Assembly (NCBI GenBank): GCA_963756575.1
Contig: CAVWOM010000005.1
Location: 62,001 to 126,000, forward strand
Source of the DNA: Palsa-504 sp963756575
GTDB taxonomy: Bacteria; Actinomycetota; Actinomycetes; Streptosporangiales; Streptosporangiaceae
Length of the DNA: 64,000 nucleotides
Direction of reading: 5' to 3'
The translations under genes and the position numbers were made by a program. The notes beneath the pieces were generated by a model. The model saw only the letters and a program-made list of their open reading frames with translations, was not told the origin of the DNA and ran no database searches. Below, piece by piece: positions 1 to 8,704 of this stretch. The stretch's first letter is position 1, and every line of letters starts with the position of its first letter.

Positions 1-450
1 GTGTGTTCCCGGCGAGGGCTCTGGCGACAGATCCAGCTGGGTCTCCGGCGTTCGCGAGGGCCCGCGCGACCAGCTCCACGACGAATTCGGGCGTGAACGG
101 GTAATCGCTGCCGTAGTGCAGGTGTTCCAGGGTCGTGAGGGCGAGGATAGCGTCGAGCTGGCGGGGGATAGGGAAGCCGGCCAGGTCGTAATGGAGGCGC
201 GCCAGGTCTGGAATGACGTCGGCTCCGCTGTCCACGTCGGTGAGCACCATGGTGAATGCCGCCACCCGGTCGGCGATGACCGGCAGGGCGCCCCCGGCGT
301 GCGCGATGACGAACTGGATGTCGGGGTGGCGGGCGACGGTGCCGTTGAGCACGAGGTTCACCACGCCCTGGTGGTGTCGAACAGGAACTCGACCATCGGC
401 CGCGGGCGCCCCAGCGAGGTGCTCTTCCAGCAGGCCGGCCGAGCATCCCA
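1..450 (-). pseudogene. Amidohydrolase-2 family fragment, frameshifted and cut by the window edge
   Basis: Read on the minus strand, two frames together give the C-terminal half of a TIM-barrel amidohydrolase of the aminocarboxymuconate-semialdehyde decarboxylase type. Visible are MVEFLFDTTRA, then, after a one-base frame change near 363-372, VVNLVLNGTVARHPD, a VIAHAGG motif (metal or substrate histidine of this family) and YGSDYPF, where the Asp normally binds the catalytic metal. The frame is open to base 1, so the true C-terminus lies outside the window. Upstream of about 450 the similarity fades and no start with an RBS is visible. Family members act in ring-cleavage pathways, which fits the SDR and aldehyde dehydrogenase next door. 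An assembly indel could explain the frame break, but the missing N-terminal half argues for real decay. Confidence 0.6.
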
Positions 451-553
451 GCGGCGACCGCTAGCAGATACCGGCGATCGGCCTCCCGGGCCGTCCGGAC
501 CCGCGCATCCCGCGATGACGACTCCATCGTCTCCTCCACGCTCCTACTGGTAA

Positions 554-892
554 GCAGGACGACCGGAGCGCGCTAACAGCGACAGACCCGCCGCGAAACT
601 GGCGCTTGCTGGACTTATCGGTTCCTCGAGCCGGCCAGAGATCAAGCCGACCGCCATACCGACGCTAGCGGGCATGATCGCACTCACCCCCTTCGCTGAC
701 GGCCTGTCCTGTACATGTCCGCGGGCAGCAGCCGACGGGGGAACCGTCAGCCTGTGCCATGCCGCCCTTGGGAGCCCGGGGCCGAATCGGGGCGGGGCTC
801 GACGGCGGCGGCCCGGAGCTCGGCGGCGTGCGGTCACGCTGACGACTCCCGCGTGGTCGTTTACCGGGAACCATGGGGTGCAGGCCCCGGGG
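554..892. other. Gene-free interval
   Basis: No convincing gene is visible in these roughly 340 bases. Short open frames exist on both strands, but they are arginine- and glycine-rich and have no recognisable domain. The interval may hold further unrecognisable remains of the decayed locus on its left. Confidence 0.4.
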
Positions 893-1897
893 TCAGCGGG
901 CGCCTGATGGATCAGCTCGCCCGGCCTGACCGCCGGGGAAACTGGCCGTATCCTGGCTGACGTTACCTGGCAGCGGGACGTCGTCTCTTCTCAGGTACCA
1001 ATAGGTGGCCGCCGAGAGTGCGCGGCCAGCAGGCGGGAACACGCGCTTGAGCATCCAGTGCGGCACGACCTGATGGCGCGGCGTCGGGACGATCCTGCGG
1101 CCATGGCTGACCGCGGCCAGCGCCTGCCGGGCGACGACATCCGGCGAGGCACCCCGGCGGGCGTACAGGTCCTCGGTGCGGGCGCGCCGGGCGGCCCACG
1201 GCCCGCGCATGACCGAAGTGCTGACGATGGGAGTGTTGATCACGCCGGGACATAGCACGGAAACCCGGACCGAGGTGCCGCGGAGCTCGATATCGAGCGC
1301 TTCGCTCAGACCGACGACGGCGGCCTTGGTCGCCGAGTAGGCGGCCAGGCCGGCTGCGGGTACGAGACCGGCCATCGATGCGGTGTTGACGATGTGCACA
1401 GGCCGGTCCTGGGCCAGGAGCCGGGGCAGGAACGCGTGCAGGCCGTGCACCACGCCCATGAGGTTGACGTCAATGAGCCGTCGCCAGTCGCTCAGCGTGG
1501 TCTCGGTCACCTCGCCGGCCAGCCCGATACCCGCATTGTTGAACACCAGGTCGACCGGCCCGGCGGCGAACACGTGACCGGCAAGGCCAAGCACGGCGTC
1601 GGCGTCGGCGACATCGACGCCGTAGGCGGTCGCCTGGCCGCCCGCGTCCCTGATCTGCCCGGCGACGGCCTCGGCGGCCGGCTGGCTGATATCGGCGGCG
1701 TGGACCGCCGCGCCGCGCCCAGCTAGCAGCAGGGCCAGTGACCGGCCGATGCCCGAGCCTGCTCCGGTCACGACCGCGGTCTTGCCCGCCAGATCGCGGG
1801 CGTCGATGCGGGCAGCGGCCAGCCCGCGCCGCGCTGCGATTGTCGTCCCGGCGGCCGCGGTCAGCAGCACCACACCACCCGTCACGCCCCGGTTCAT
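893..1897 (-). CDS. Short-chain dehydrogenase/reductase (SDR)
   Basis: A 334-residue classical SDR. An N-terminal hydrophobic stretch (residues 5-20) could anchor it to the membrane. The Rossmann motif GAGSGIG is at about 45-51, NNAG at 120-123 and the catalytic Ser174, Tyr187 and Lys191 (TASMAG, YSATK) are all present. It should oxidise or reduce an alcohol/carbonyl with NAD(P)(H); the substrate is unknown. I take the ATG at 1897 because homology begins there. That ATG overlaps, as ATGA, the last in-frame stop of a degraded flavin-monooxygenase remnant upstream, so it was probably once translationally coupled to a monooxygenase. A longer frame opens at 2038, but its extra residues do not look like SDR sequence. 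Confidence 0.85.
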   Translation of the reverse strand: MNRGVTGGVVLLTAAAGTTIAARRGLAAARIDARDLAGKTAVVTGAGSGIGRSLALLLAGRGAAVHAADISQPAAEAVAGQIRDAGGQATAYGVDVADADAVLGLAGHVFAAGPVDLVFNNAGIGLAGEVTETTLSDWRRLIDVNLMGVVHGLHAFLPRLLAQDRPVHIVNTASMAGLVPAAGLAAYSATKAAVVGLSEALDIELRGTSVRVSVLCPGVINTPIVSTSVMRGPWAARRARTEDLYARRGASPDVVARQALAAVSHGRRIVPTPRHQVVPHWMLKRVFPPAGRALSAATYWYLRRDDVPLPGNVSQDTASFPGGQAGRADPSGAR

Positions 1898-2085
1898 CGG
1901 CGGACCGCCGGGCGGGTGAGCGCGGCCAGGTCCACGCCCTCGGGCCGGTGCCGGGATGCACCACCGGGCCGTCGAAGTTTGCCAGGGCGGCCCAGTATGG
2001 GATGTAGCCCTTGCTCGTATCGGTAGTAGCCAGGGCACAGGTAGAGAAAGCCGTCCTGGGGAGGATCAGTGGCGGGATCTGGTGT
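1897..2085 (-). pseudogene. Remnant of a flavin-containing monooxygenase
   Basis: Minus-strand translation gives DGFLYLCPGYYRYEQG and then, after a one-base frame change near 2010, GYIPYWAALANFDGPVVHP. This order matches the family signature of class B flavin monooxygenases and Baeyer-Villiger enzymes, in which a CSGYY-type strand is followed by a GPVVHPQxWP-type motif. A second frame change leads into PEGVDLAALTRP and a TGA overlapping the SDR start. Only about 60 of the expected 450-500 residues remain. Monooxygenase-SDR gene pairs are common in actinomycete oxidation pathways, so this looks like the former first gene of the SDR operon. Confidence 0.55.
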
Positions 2086-2179
2086 GATGTCTGCGTGCTC
2101 GGATGTGCTCGCGTTCACGGTGCTCCTGTCGCCGCGCCGGCGGCCTGCGCCTGGGTCAGGGTGACACCGGCAGACGGGA

Positions 2180-2208
2180 TATGCAACACTTCGGAGAAAT
2201 GTAACATA
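2180..2208 (+). promoter_or_regulatory. Inverted repeat in front of the aldehyde dehydrogenase gene
   Basis: TATGCAACA (2180-2188), 11 bases, then TGTAACATA (2200-2208): the arms match at 7 of 9 positions. The element ends 5 bases before the Shine-Dalgarno region (GGCAGGAG, 2211-2218), an ideal position for a repressor. The TetR/QsdR-like protein encoded right after the dehydrogenase is the obvious candidate ligand, but this is inference. Confidence 0.45.
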
Positions 2209-2224
2209 TAGGCAGGAGACCTCC

Positions 2225-3715
2225 ATGACCACCCCTCTGGTGGCGTCACCGGTTGCCGCCGATGCCGATGACGGTCCGGCGATCGCGGAGCTGCACCGGC
2301 TGCATGCCCTGCAGCGCATCGCGTTCCTGGCCGATCCGTACCCCGACGCTGCGGCGCGCAAGGCTGCGCTGGGCGCGCTGGCCACGATGATGCTCGGCCA
2401 CCGTGACGAGGTCCGGACGGCGATGCGGGAGGACTTCGGCGCGCATCCGGAATTGTTCACCGACATGATCGAAGTGCTGGGCGTCGCCGCCCGGGCGGCT
2501 TACGCGGCGGACAATCTCGACTCCTGGATGGCCGAGGACGAGCGTCCCGCCGACCCCGCGCTCTACGGAACGGCCCGGGCTGGCGTCCGTTACCAGCCCA
2601 AGGGTGTCATCGGCAATATCGTCCCGTGGAACTTCCCGTTCGACCTTTCCGCGGGTCCGCTGGTGGAGATGCTCGCGGCCGGTAACCGGGTCATCATCAA
2701 GCCGTCGGATTACACGCCGGCCTGCGCGGCCCTGCTCCGGGAAATGGTGTCGGAGACGTTCGCCGAGGACCAGGTCGCGGTGTCGGTCGGCGGCATCGCG
2801 CTGGCGAGGGAATTTCCCACACTGCGCTGGGACCACCTGCTGTACACCGGCAGTCCGGCTATCGGCCGGGAGATCGCCAGGGCTGCCGCGGAGAACCTGG
2901 TGCCCGTCACGCTTGAACTCGGCGGGAAGTGCCCGGTCATCCTGGCCCCGGACAGCGTCGACGCGCAGAGCGTGCGGAGTATCATCGGCACCAAGCTGGT
3001 CAAGAACGGGCAGATGTGTATCTCGGTCGACTACGCGCTGGTGCCGCGGGCGCAGGTCGCCAACTTCGTCTCGCACGCTGAGCAGTACCTGACGCGGGAA
3101 CTGCCAGAGTACGCGTCCTCCGCGGACTGCACTGGCATTATCACCCGGCGGCATCTGGAACGGATCGTCGCGATGGCCGACGAGGCGCGGGCCAGCGGCG
3201 CGCGGGTGGTCTCGCTGGGCGGTGACGGCGACCCGGCCACCCGCCGCCTGCCGCTGCAGCTCGTGATCGACCCGCCGGAGCACCTGCGCATCATGAGGGA
3301 GGAGGTGTTCGGCCCGATCCTGCCGGTCATCCCGTACGACGACCTCAGCGAGGCCGTGGCCGGGATCAACGCGGGCGAGCGGCCGCTGGGACTGTATATC
3401 TACAGTAAGGACCCGCAGGTGGCCGAAGACGTGCTGCGCCAAACCACGTCCGGCGGGGCATGCGTCAACGTGTGTGCCCTGCAGGGCGCCCTGCCGTCGC
3501 TGGGGTTCGGCGGAGTCGGGCAGAGCGGCACCGGGCGCCATCACGGCATTGAGGGGTTCCGGGAGTTCTCCAACCCGCGTGGCGTCGTGGTCCGCGGGAC
3601 CGGCGACCTGGCCGACGCGTTCCTGCCGCCGTACGGCCCGGTTGCCGAGGCCATCGTGAACAGCGTGTTCGACAGCCCGGCGCAAGCGGAGGCCAGCATG
3701 CCGGGCAGCCCGTGA
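2225..3715 (+). CDS. Aldehyde dehydrogenase, coniferyl-aldehyde dehydrogenase-like
   Basis: A 496-residue NAD(P)+-dependent aldehyde dehydrogenase that oxidises an aldehyde to its acid. Hallmarks: PWNFPF with the oxyanion Asn near 136, the cofactor-binding Lys near 159 (IIKPSDYT), the general base Glu231 in ELGGKCP and the nucleophile Cys265 in NGQMCIS. The sequence style (short N-terminus, VRYQPKGVIGNIVPWNFP) resembles the coniferyl/aromatic aldehyde dehydrogenase group more than betaine or succinate-semialdehyde types. The start is supported by GGCAGGAG seven bases upstream. It is followed 12 bases later by a TetR-type regulator on the same strand, suggesting an operon, and sits among remains of other oxidative catabolic genes. 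Confidence 0.9.
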   Translation: MTTPLVASPVAADADDGPAIAELHRLHALQRIAFLADPYPDAAARKAALGALATMMLGHRDEVRTAMREDFGAHPELFTDMIEVLGVAARAAYAADNLDSWMAEDERPADPALYGTARAGVRYQPKGVIGNIVPWNFPFDLSAGPLVEMLAAGNRVIIKPSDYTPACAALLREMVSETFAEDQVAVSVGGIALAREFPTLRWDHLLYTGSPAIGREIARAAAENLVPVTLELGGKCPVILAPDSVDAQSVRSIIGTKLVKNGQMCISVDYALVPRAQVANFVSHAEQYLTRELPEYASSADCTGIITRRHLERIVAMADEARASGARVVSLGGDGDPATRRLPLQLVIDPPEHLRIMREEVFGPILPVIPYDDLSEAVAGINAGERPLGLYIYSKDPQVAEDVLRQTTSGGACVNVCALQGALPSLGFGGVGQSGTGRHHGIEGFREFSNPRGVVVRGTGDLADAFLPPYGPVAEAIVNSVFDSPAQAEASMPGSP

Positions 3716-3727
3716 CCGAGTCATCCC

Positions 3728-4729
3728 GTGCCGTCTCGTAGCCTGGAGCGCCCGCCGGGCCGCCCGCGCTCGGCTCGTTTCGTAGCGCTCGCCGCCCGGT
3801 GGATCCACGAGGGCAGGCGGCTGGATATGCAGGGGCTCGCCGACGAGCTCGGGGTGTCCCGGGTGACCCTGTTCCGGCGCGTCGGCAGCCGCGAGGAGCT
3901 GCTCAGCCAGGCCCTGTGGCTGCTCACGGAGCGCACCCTGGAGACGGCCGCAGCCCGCTGGGAGGCCGAGCGGCCCGAAGGCGAGCTGCACACGCTCGGC
4001 ACCGGCCGGCACATGAACGCGATCGTCTCCCAGGCCACCGGCCTGCGCGGGCTGCTCGACGACGAGCCCGCCCTCGCGCTGCGCGTGCTCACCGATCCGC
4101 GCGGCCGGGTGCAGAGCGGGATCGTGGCTTTCGTCGAGGTGCTGCTGCGCCGCGACATGGAGGAGTTCGGCCTGGTCACGATTATCGAACCGGACGCGCT
4201 GGCGTACGCGCTGGTCCGGCTGGGGGAGTCGTTCCTCTACGCGGACGTGATCGCCGCGCGCAAGCCGGATGTGGAGACCGCCAACCGGCTGCAGCAAGCC
4301 CTGGTCGAGAGGATCCTGCCGTTACGTCACAGGCCGGGCCGGAGATGGCCGGCCGCCACACGGACCACGAAGCCGCTGCCAGCCGGTAAGGTCGAGACCT
4401 TCCGGCCGAACGAGTATGGCGCGAGCCCATCCGCACGCCGGCTACGCCCGGGTGATGACGGCGGCGCGGCCCGGTGGCCGGGCCCGGTCTCGTCCCCACC
4501 GGGCCCGGCCTGGCCGACGCGTCAGGCAGTGGCCTGCAGCTTGGCCATTTCCTCTTGGACCTTGGCCTCGTGCGCGGCCTCGTCGGCCTTGGCGTCACGC
4601 GTCCGCCAGCGGCCGCGCAGCAGCGGGATGCTGAGCAGGAAGAAGATGATCCCGCCGAAGCAGATCCAGTACCAGGTCTTCCACTGCCCGGCCGTCGTGG
4701 CCGCGGCCTTCTGCACCGCCGCGGCGTGA
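3728..4729 (+). CDS. TetR-family regulator (QsdR-like) with a long run-on C-terminus
   Basis: An N-terminal helix-turn-helix (MQGLADELGVSRVTLFRRVGSREEL, about residues 35-60) is followed by an all-helical ligand domain resembling QsdR-type TetR proteins, ending near residue 200 (NRLQQALVERILPL). It probably controls the preceding aldehyde dehydrogenase, 12 bases upstream. The open frame runs about 130 residues beyond the domain, and its last 208 bases are antisense to the 3' end of the MFS gene. That tail is Arg/Pro/Gly-rich with no domain. A one-base shift near 4317 would instead end the protein at 4389, so the true C-terminus is uncertain. Confidence 0.75.
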   Translation: MPSRSLERPPGRPRSARFVALAARWIHEGRRLDMQGLADELGVSRVTLFRRVGSREELLSQALWLLTERTLETAAARWEAERPEGELHTLGTGRHMNAIVSQATGLRGLLDDEPALALRVLTDPRGRVQSGIVAFVEVLLRRDMEEFGLVTIIEPDALAYALVRLGESFLYADVIAARKPDVETANRLQQALVERILPLRHRPGRRWPAATRTTKPLPAGKVETFRPNEYGASPSARRLRPGDDGGAARWPGPVSSPPGPAWPTRQAVACSLAISSWTLASCAASSALASRVRQRPRSSGMLSRKKMIPPKQIQYQVFHCPAVVAAAFCTAAA

Positions 4730-6543
4730 GCCTGGAGGTAGGGGAAGACCTGCGGCGGCACCTTGGACAGCGCCGTCAGCTGGGCCGAGTAAGGCGCGAT
4801 GGTTCCCAGCTGCGTCGCGTACGGCGCGATGGTCTGCAGGTCCGCCGCGTACGGCTGGACCTTCTGCAGATCCGGCGCGACCGCGATGACGCCGTTGATC
4901 GCGGCCTTGTTGGCCGAGATCGTGGTCAGCACCCCGAGGCCCTTGGCCCCGCCGCCGGCCGCGGCGATCGCCTGGTTCAGCAGCGCGGGCGGGATCTTGG
5001 CCGGGCTGGAGTAGGTGGCGAGCTTGGTGAACAGCGCCGGGTGGGCCTGGATCACGGCCAGCTCGGGCGCGAACTTCTGCGCGCTGGCCAGCTGGGGGCC
5101 GTCCTTCTGCGCGATGGCGATCACGTCCGGCGGGATCTTCTGCGCGGTGGCGATCACGTTCGGCGGGATCTTCTGCGCGGTCGCCACGATGTCCGGGTGG
5201 GCGGTGGCGAAGGCGATCTGGCTGGAGTACTGAGACGCGTAGGTCGCCACCGTGCCGCCGTAGCTGACCAGCGGCGTCACCGTGTTGATCACCACCGGGA
5301 CGAGGAAGAACGCGCCCGCCACGACGATCCGGATGATCCAGCCCCAGATGGCCAGGCCGGTCGCGGTCAGCGCCGGGTTGCGCGCCTCCACGGTCTCGGT
5401 GAAGCTGGCCATCCACGGCGTGTAGGCGATGCCCAGGCCGAGAGACAGCAGGGCCAGCATGATGGCGACGCTGTAGTAGCCGGGGTGGTGCCCGGCCTGC
5501 TCCAGGTAGACGACCACCATCACCGCGCCGAGAACGCCGCCGATGACCATGAACGGCTTACGCACCCGGAACCGGTCGGAGACGATCCCGATCAGGACGA
5601 CCGCGATGACGTTGAAGCCCCAGTTCCAGTTGCCCAGCCCGTTGGCGTCCTTCAGCGAGAAGCCGAACACGCTGTTGAGGTAGATCACCTGGAAGCCGAC
5701 CGCGGTGTAGTAGATGAGCAGCATGATCGACACCGCGAAGGCCGAGATGATGATGTCGGGCTTGAGCAGCTGGCGGAACGGGTTCTTCAGCGCGGCGGCG
5801 AGGTCGGCCTCGCTGATGCCCTTGGCCCGCGCCTCGATCAGCACCCGGTCCCGCATGTTCACCATGAGCTGGTCGCGCAGCGCCGGGGACAGCTCCTTGA
5901 GCCCGATCAGGGCGATCACGAACACGACCAGGCCGGCGATGCCGCAGATGCGGTACTCGTGGGTCCAGAACCGCGGGTCGTTCACGATCGAGGGCACGGT
6001 CGCGCTGCCCACCACCGAGACGATGAGGCTGCCCACCACCGGGCCGCTGGTCCAGAAGCCCATGGCCGTGGCCCGGCCCACCTGCGGGGAGAAGTCCCTG
6101 ATCAGCGCCGGGGTGGCGACGAGGCAGATGCCCTCGACGACGCCGACCACGAAACCCTCGATGGTGAAGGTCCACTTGTCGGTCGCGGCGGGCAAGATGA
6201 ACGCCACGAAGATCCCGGTGAAGAAGAGCCCGAAGACGACCAGGTTGGCCCGGCCGAGCCGGTCCGTGAGCCCGGCGAACAGCGAGCCGAACGCGCCGAT
6301 CAGGTTACCGACCGCCAGCGTCAGCACGTAGAACGTGAAGCTCATGTGCAGGTTGTTCAGGATCAGCGTGGACACCGAGCCGCCGACGTACAGCTCGTAG
6401 TACAGCGTGATCGTGGCGAGGACCGTGATGGCCAGGTACATGATCCTGGGCCTGGTCTCTGGATAGTGGTCGATCTGACGTCTGACGAGCGAGGCGGCCA
6501 ATCCAGGCCGGCTCGGGACGGGCTGCGCGGCGGTCCCTGACAT
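4522..6543 (-). CDS. Major facilitator superfamily transporter with a ~200-residue repeat-bearing loop
   Basis: A 673-residue MFS protein. The first ten or eleven helices include a DRLGRAN-type loop 2-3 motif (GLTDRLGR) and SDRFRVRKP between later helices. Unusually, the segment from about residue 420 to 618, before the last helix (WYWICFGGIIFFLL), is a long Ala/Pro/Ile-rich region with imperfect repeats such as ATAQKIPPNVI, ATAQKIPPDVI and AIAQKDGPQLA, then YAADLQTIAPYATQLGTIAPYSAQL. Ordinary MFS transporters are about 400-500 residues. The start at 6543 is chosen because AAGGGGTG lies just upstream. A TTGCAC-N5-GTGCAA palindrome lies about 150 bases upstream. The substrate is unknown. Confidence 0.85.
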   Translation of the reverse strand: MSGTAAQPVPSRPGLAASLVRRQIDHYPETRPRIMYLAITVLATITLYYELYVGGSVSTLILNNLHMSFTFYVLTLAVGNLIGAFGSLFAGLTDRLGRANLVVFGLFFTGIFVAFILPAATDKWTFTIEGFVVGVVEGICLVATPALIRDFSPQVGRATAMGFWTSGPVVGSLIVSVVGSATVPSIVNDPRFWTHEYRICGIAGLVVFVIALIGLKELSPALRDQLMVNMRDRVLIEARAKGISEADLAAALKNPFRQLLKPDIIISAFAVSIMLLIYYTAVGFQVIYLNSVFGFSLKDANGLGNWNWGFNVIAVVLIGIVSDRFRVRKPFMVIGGVLGAVMVVVYLEQAGHHPGYYSVAIMLALLSLGLGIAYTPWMASFTETVEARNPALTATGLAIWGWIIRIVVAGAFFLVPVVINTVTPLVSYGGTVATYASQYSSQIAFATAHPDIVATAQKIPPNVIATAQKIPPDVIAIAQKDGPQLASAQKFAPELAVIQAHPALFTKLATYSSPAKIPPALLNQAIAAAGGGAKGLGVLTTISANKAAINGVIAVAPDLQKVQPYAADLQTIAPYATQLGTIAPYSAQLTALSKVPPQVFPYLQAHAAAVQKAAATTAGQWKTWYWICFGGIIFFLLSIPLLRGRWRTRDAKADEAAHEAKVQEEMAKLQATA

Positions 6544-6695
6544 GCGGTCACCCCTTACCGTGGAGCGCTCAGGCCCAGGTCTGATAGTGACTCGAAGGTA
6601 ACCCCCTGACAAGTAACAGATCAACAATATGTTTCACCTTTCCGGCGAACGAGGACGACCTCAGTTGCGCTAGGAACCTAAGCTAGGACAAGATA

Positions 6696-6712
6696 TTGCA
6701 CGCAGAGTGCAA
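6696..6712. promoter_or_regulatory. Operator-like palindrome TTGCAC-N5-GTGCAA (site 1)
   Basis: A perfect 6-bp inverted repeat with a 5-base spacer (TTGCAC, GCAGA, GTGCAA) in the divergent gap between the MFS gene and the ATPase gene. Three related sites occur at 8809, 9617 and 9799, all outside genes. Confidence 0.6.
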
Positions 6713-6782
6713 GCAATGATGCTCGCGATGGCGGCGATCCGACCGCTGTGAGGGCGGCTCAGTCCGAGGCAGGAGGTTGCCG

Positions 6783-7649
6783 ATGCCCGCTGCCAGCCAG
6801 GCACGGTTCGCCGCGTCGGTGGCTCCTCTCCTGGGAGTTCCCGCTCGGTCCGATCATCCGCTCAGCCAGAACTCGTACGGTCCGGGACTTTCCTGGCCGC
6901 TGCCCGCCGCCGCGAGCTGCGCCGGGGTGGCCCGGGGACTCGTGCGGGCGGCATGGGCCGCGTTGCGGCTGCCGGCCGGACGGGTCGATGACGCGGTGCT
7001 CGCGGTGAATGAGCTCGCGGCCAACGCCTGGCTGCATGCCCTGGGCGGAGAGCCGCGGCGCGGGCTGGCCCGGTCCGGCGGTCCCTGGGCCGAACTGTGG
7101 GTCTACCGGCGCGGCACGGGAGCTGCCGAGGTCGTGTGCGGAGTCTTCGACCCCTCTGGTGACAGCTGGTCGCTGGCTCGCCTGGGCCTCGCCGGACGGC
7201 GGAGCGCTTCCCGCCTGGACACAGCCGTCCGGAATGACGCGGAATCCGGGCGCGGACTCGCGATCGTAGCGGCGCTGTCCGACGCGGCGGGCTGCCGCCG
7301 GACCCGGTCGCGGCTGGCGGACGATCCCGTCGCAGGTAAGGTCGCCTGGTTCGCGATGAGAGTCCCCGGCGCCGCCGTGTTCCCGCCCGCGGACATAACA
7401 CCGGCCCGGGCGGCGCGGACCCTGGCCATGCTGCTGACCGCGCGCGGCATTGCCGCGGTCAGCCATCGCCACCGCAGCCCGGCGCGGTCAACCGTGTCCA
7501 CCGCGGCCGGGATGACCGTGCGCTGCCAGGACGGGACCTTCGAGTGGCCGGCCGACGGCACCGTCAGGCTACGGGGCTTTTCCGACCTGGCCGATGTCCT
7601 GGAAGACATCGTCTGGCGGCACGAGGAAATGCGCTGCGCGCCGTGGTGA
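6783..7649 (+). CDS. RsbW/SpoIIAB-like ATP-binding protein with a C-terminal extension
   Basis: A 288-residue protein with the HATPase_c fold of anti-sigma-factor kinases. Seen are the N-box DDAVLAVNELAANAWLHA (near residue 70), a degenerate G1 region (CGVFDPSGDSW) and the G2 box GRGLAIVAALSD. Family members bind ATP and phosphorylate anti-sigma antagonists or act as partner-switch kinases. After the ATPase fold there is an extra ~100 residues (from about MRVPGAAVF) with no domain I recognise. ATG 6783 is chosen over the in-frame TTG at 6777 because AGGAGG (6771-6776) sits six bases before it. No sigma factor or antagonist gene is adjacent, so its partner is unknown. Confidence 0.75.
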   Translation: MPAASQARFAASVAPLLGVPARSDHPLSQNSYGPGLSWPLPAAASCAGVARGLVRAAWAALRLPAGRVDDAVLAVNELAANAWLHALGGEPRRGLARSGGPWAELWVYRRGTGAAEVVCGVFDPSGDSWSLARLGLAGRRSASRLDTAVRNDAESGRGLAIVAALSDAAGCRRTRSRLADDPVAGKVAWFAMRVPGAAVFPPADITPARAARTLAMLLTARGIAAVSHRHRSPARSTVSTAAGMTVRCQDGTFEWPADGTVRLRGFSDLADVLEDIVWRHEEMRCAPW

Positions 7650-7726
7650 GGCTGATCGGATCGCAGCTGGCCCCGCCGCGTGCGGTCTGGTGCTGACGGC
7701 GGCCTCGTGACGACGGAAGGAGCGCG

Positions 7727-8704
7727 ATGAAGGCATGGCGGGTGACCGAGCTGGGCGAACCGTGTGACGCGCTGCGGCTGGAAGACCTAGAGGACCCGCG
7801 GCCCGGGCCCGGCCAGGTAGTGGTGCGGGTCCACGCCGCTGCGTTGAACTTTCCTGACGTGCTGCTCTGCCGCGGCACTTATCAGGTGAAGCCGCCGCTG
7901 CCGTTTATCCCCGGCGTGGAACTGTGCGGTGAGGTGGCCGCTCTCGGTGAGGAGGTGACCGGTATCACCGTCGGCGCCCGCGTGATCGGGAGTCCCGCCT
8001 CCGGTGCGTTCGCCGAGCTGGCCCTGATGCCCGCGGCCGGACTGCTGCCCGCGCCGGACAGCCTCACCGACGCGCAGGCCGCGGCGTTCCACCTCAGCTA
8101 TCAGACCGGCTGGTTGGCGCTGCACCACCGGGCCGCCCTGCAGCCGGGCGATACGCTGCTCGTGCACGCGGCAGCCGGGGGAGTGGGCAGCGCGGCGGTG
8201 CAGCTGGGCAGGGCGGCCGGCGCCCAGGTGATCGGCGTGGTCGGCGGCCCCGCCAAGGTCAAGATCGCGCACCGGCTGGGTGCCGACATCGTCGTAGACA
8301 AGTACAGTGCGGATTTCGTCCCGGTGGTCATGGAGGCGACCGGCGGGCGCGGCGCCGATGTCATCTACAACCCGGTAGGGGGCGACACGTACCTGCGCTC
8401 GACCAAGTGCGTGGCCTTCGAGGGACGCATCCTGCTCATCGGCTTCGCCGACGGCCAGATACCGTCGGTGCCGCTGAACCACACGCTCATCAAGAACTAT
8501 TCGATCGTGGGCCTGCATTGGGGCCTGTACCGGACCGTCGATCCCGGCCTGGTGCGGCGCCGCCACGACGAGTTGTCCGAGATGGCCGCCGCGGGCGCAG
8601 TGGCGCCGCTGGTCACCGAGCGGGTCCGCATGAACGCACTGCCCGGCGCGCTGCAACGACTCGCCGACGGAACTACGGCCGGGCGGGCGGTGCTCCTTCC
8701 CTGA
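7727..8704 (+). CDS. NADPH:quinone oxidoreductase / zinc-independent MDR-family dehydrogenase
   Basis: A 325-residue medium-chain dehydrogenase/reductase of the quinone oxidoreductase branch. It has the N-terminal GroES-like half (PGPGQVVVRVHAAALNFPDVL, PGVELCGEVAALG) and a Rossmann half with the NADPH loop VHAAAGGVGSAAVQLGRAAG. No structural or catalytic zinc ligands are present, as expected for this branch. Members reduce quinones or enones, or act on acyl-CoA-like substrates; nothing here fixes the substrate. GGAAGG about 8 bases upstream supports the ATG. A TAACAC-N5-GTGCAA site lies just after the gene, before the convergent TetR gene. Confidence 0.88.
   Translation: MKAWRVTELGEPCDALRLEDLEDPRPGPGQVVVRVHAAALNFPDVLLCRGTYQVKPPLPFIPGVELCGEVAALGEEVTGITVGARVIGSPASGAFAELALMPAAGLLPAPDSLTDAQAAAFHLSYQTGWLALHHRAALQPGDTLLVHAAAGGVGSAAVQLGRAAGAQVIGVVGGPAKVKIAHRLGADIVVDKYSADFVPVVMEATGGRGADVIYNPVGGDTYLRSTKCVAFEGRILLIGFADGQIPSVPLNHTLIKNYSIVGLHWGLYRTVDPGLVRRRHDELSEMAAAGAVAPLVTERVRMNALPGALQRLADGTTAGRAVLLP

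Noticed and set aside
544..837. A possible 97-residue minus-strand gene
   Set aside because: No RBS, no recognisable domain and an Arg/Pro-rich first half; support is too weak to list as a gene.
2246..4297. A 683-codon minus-strand frame
   Set aside because: Antisense shadow of the aldehyde dehydrogenase and TetR genes; composition is Arg/His/Gln-rich and no domain is present.
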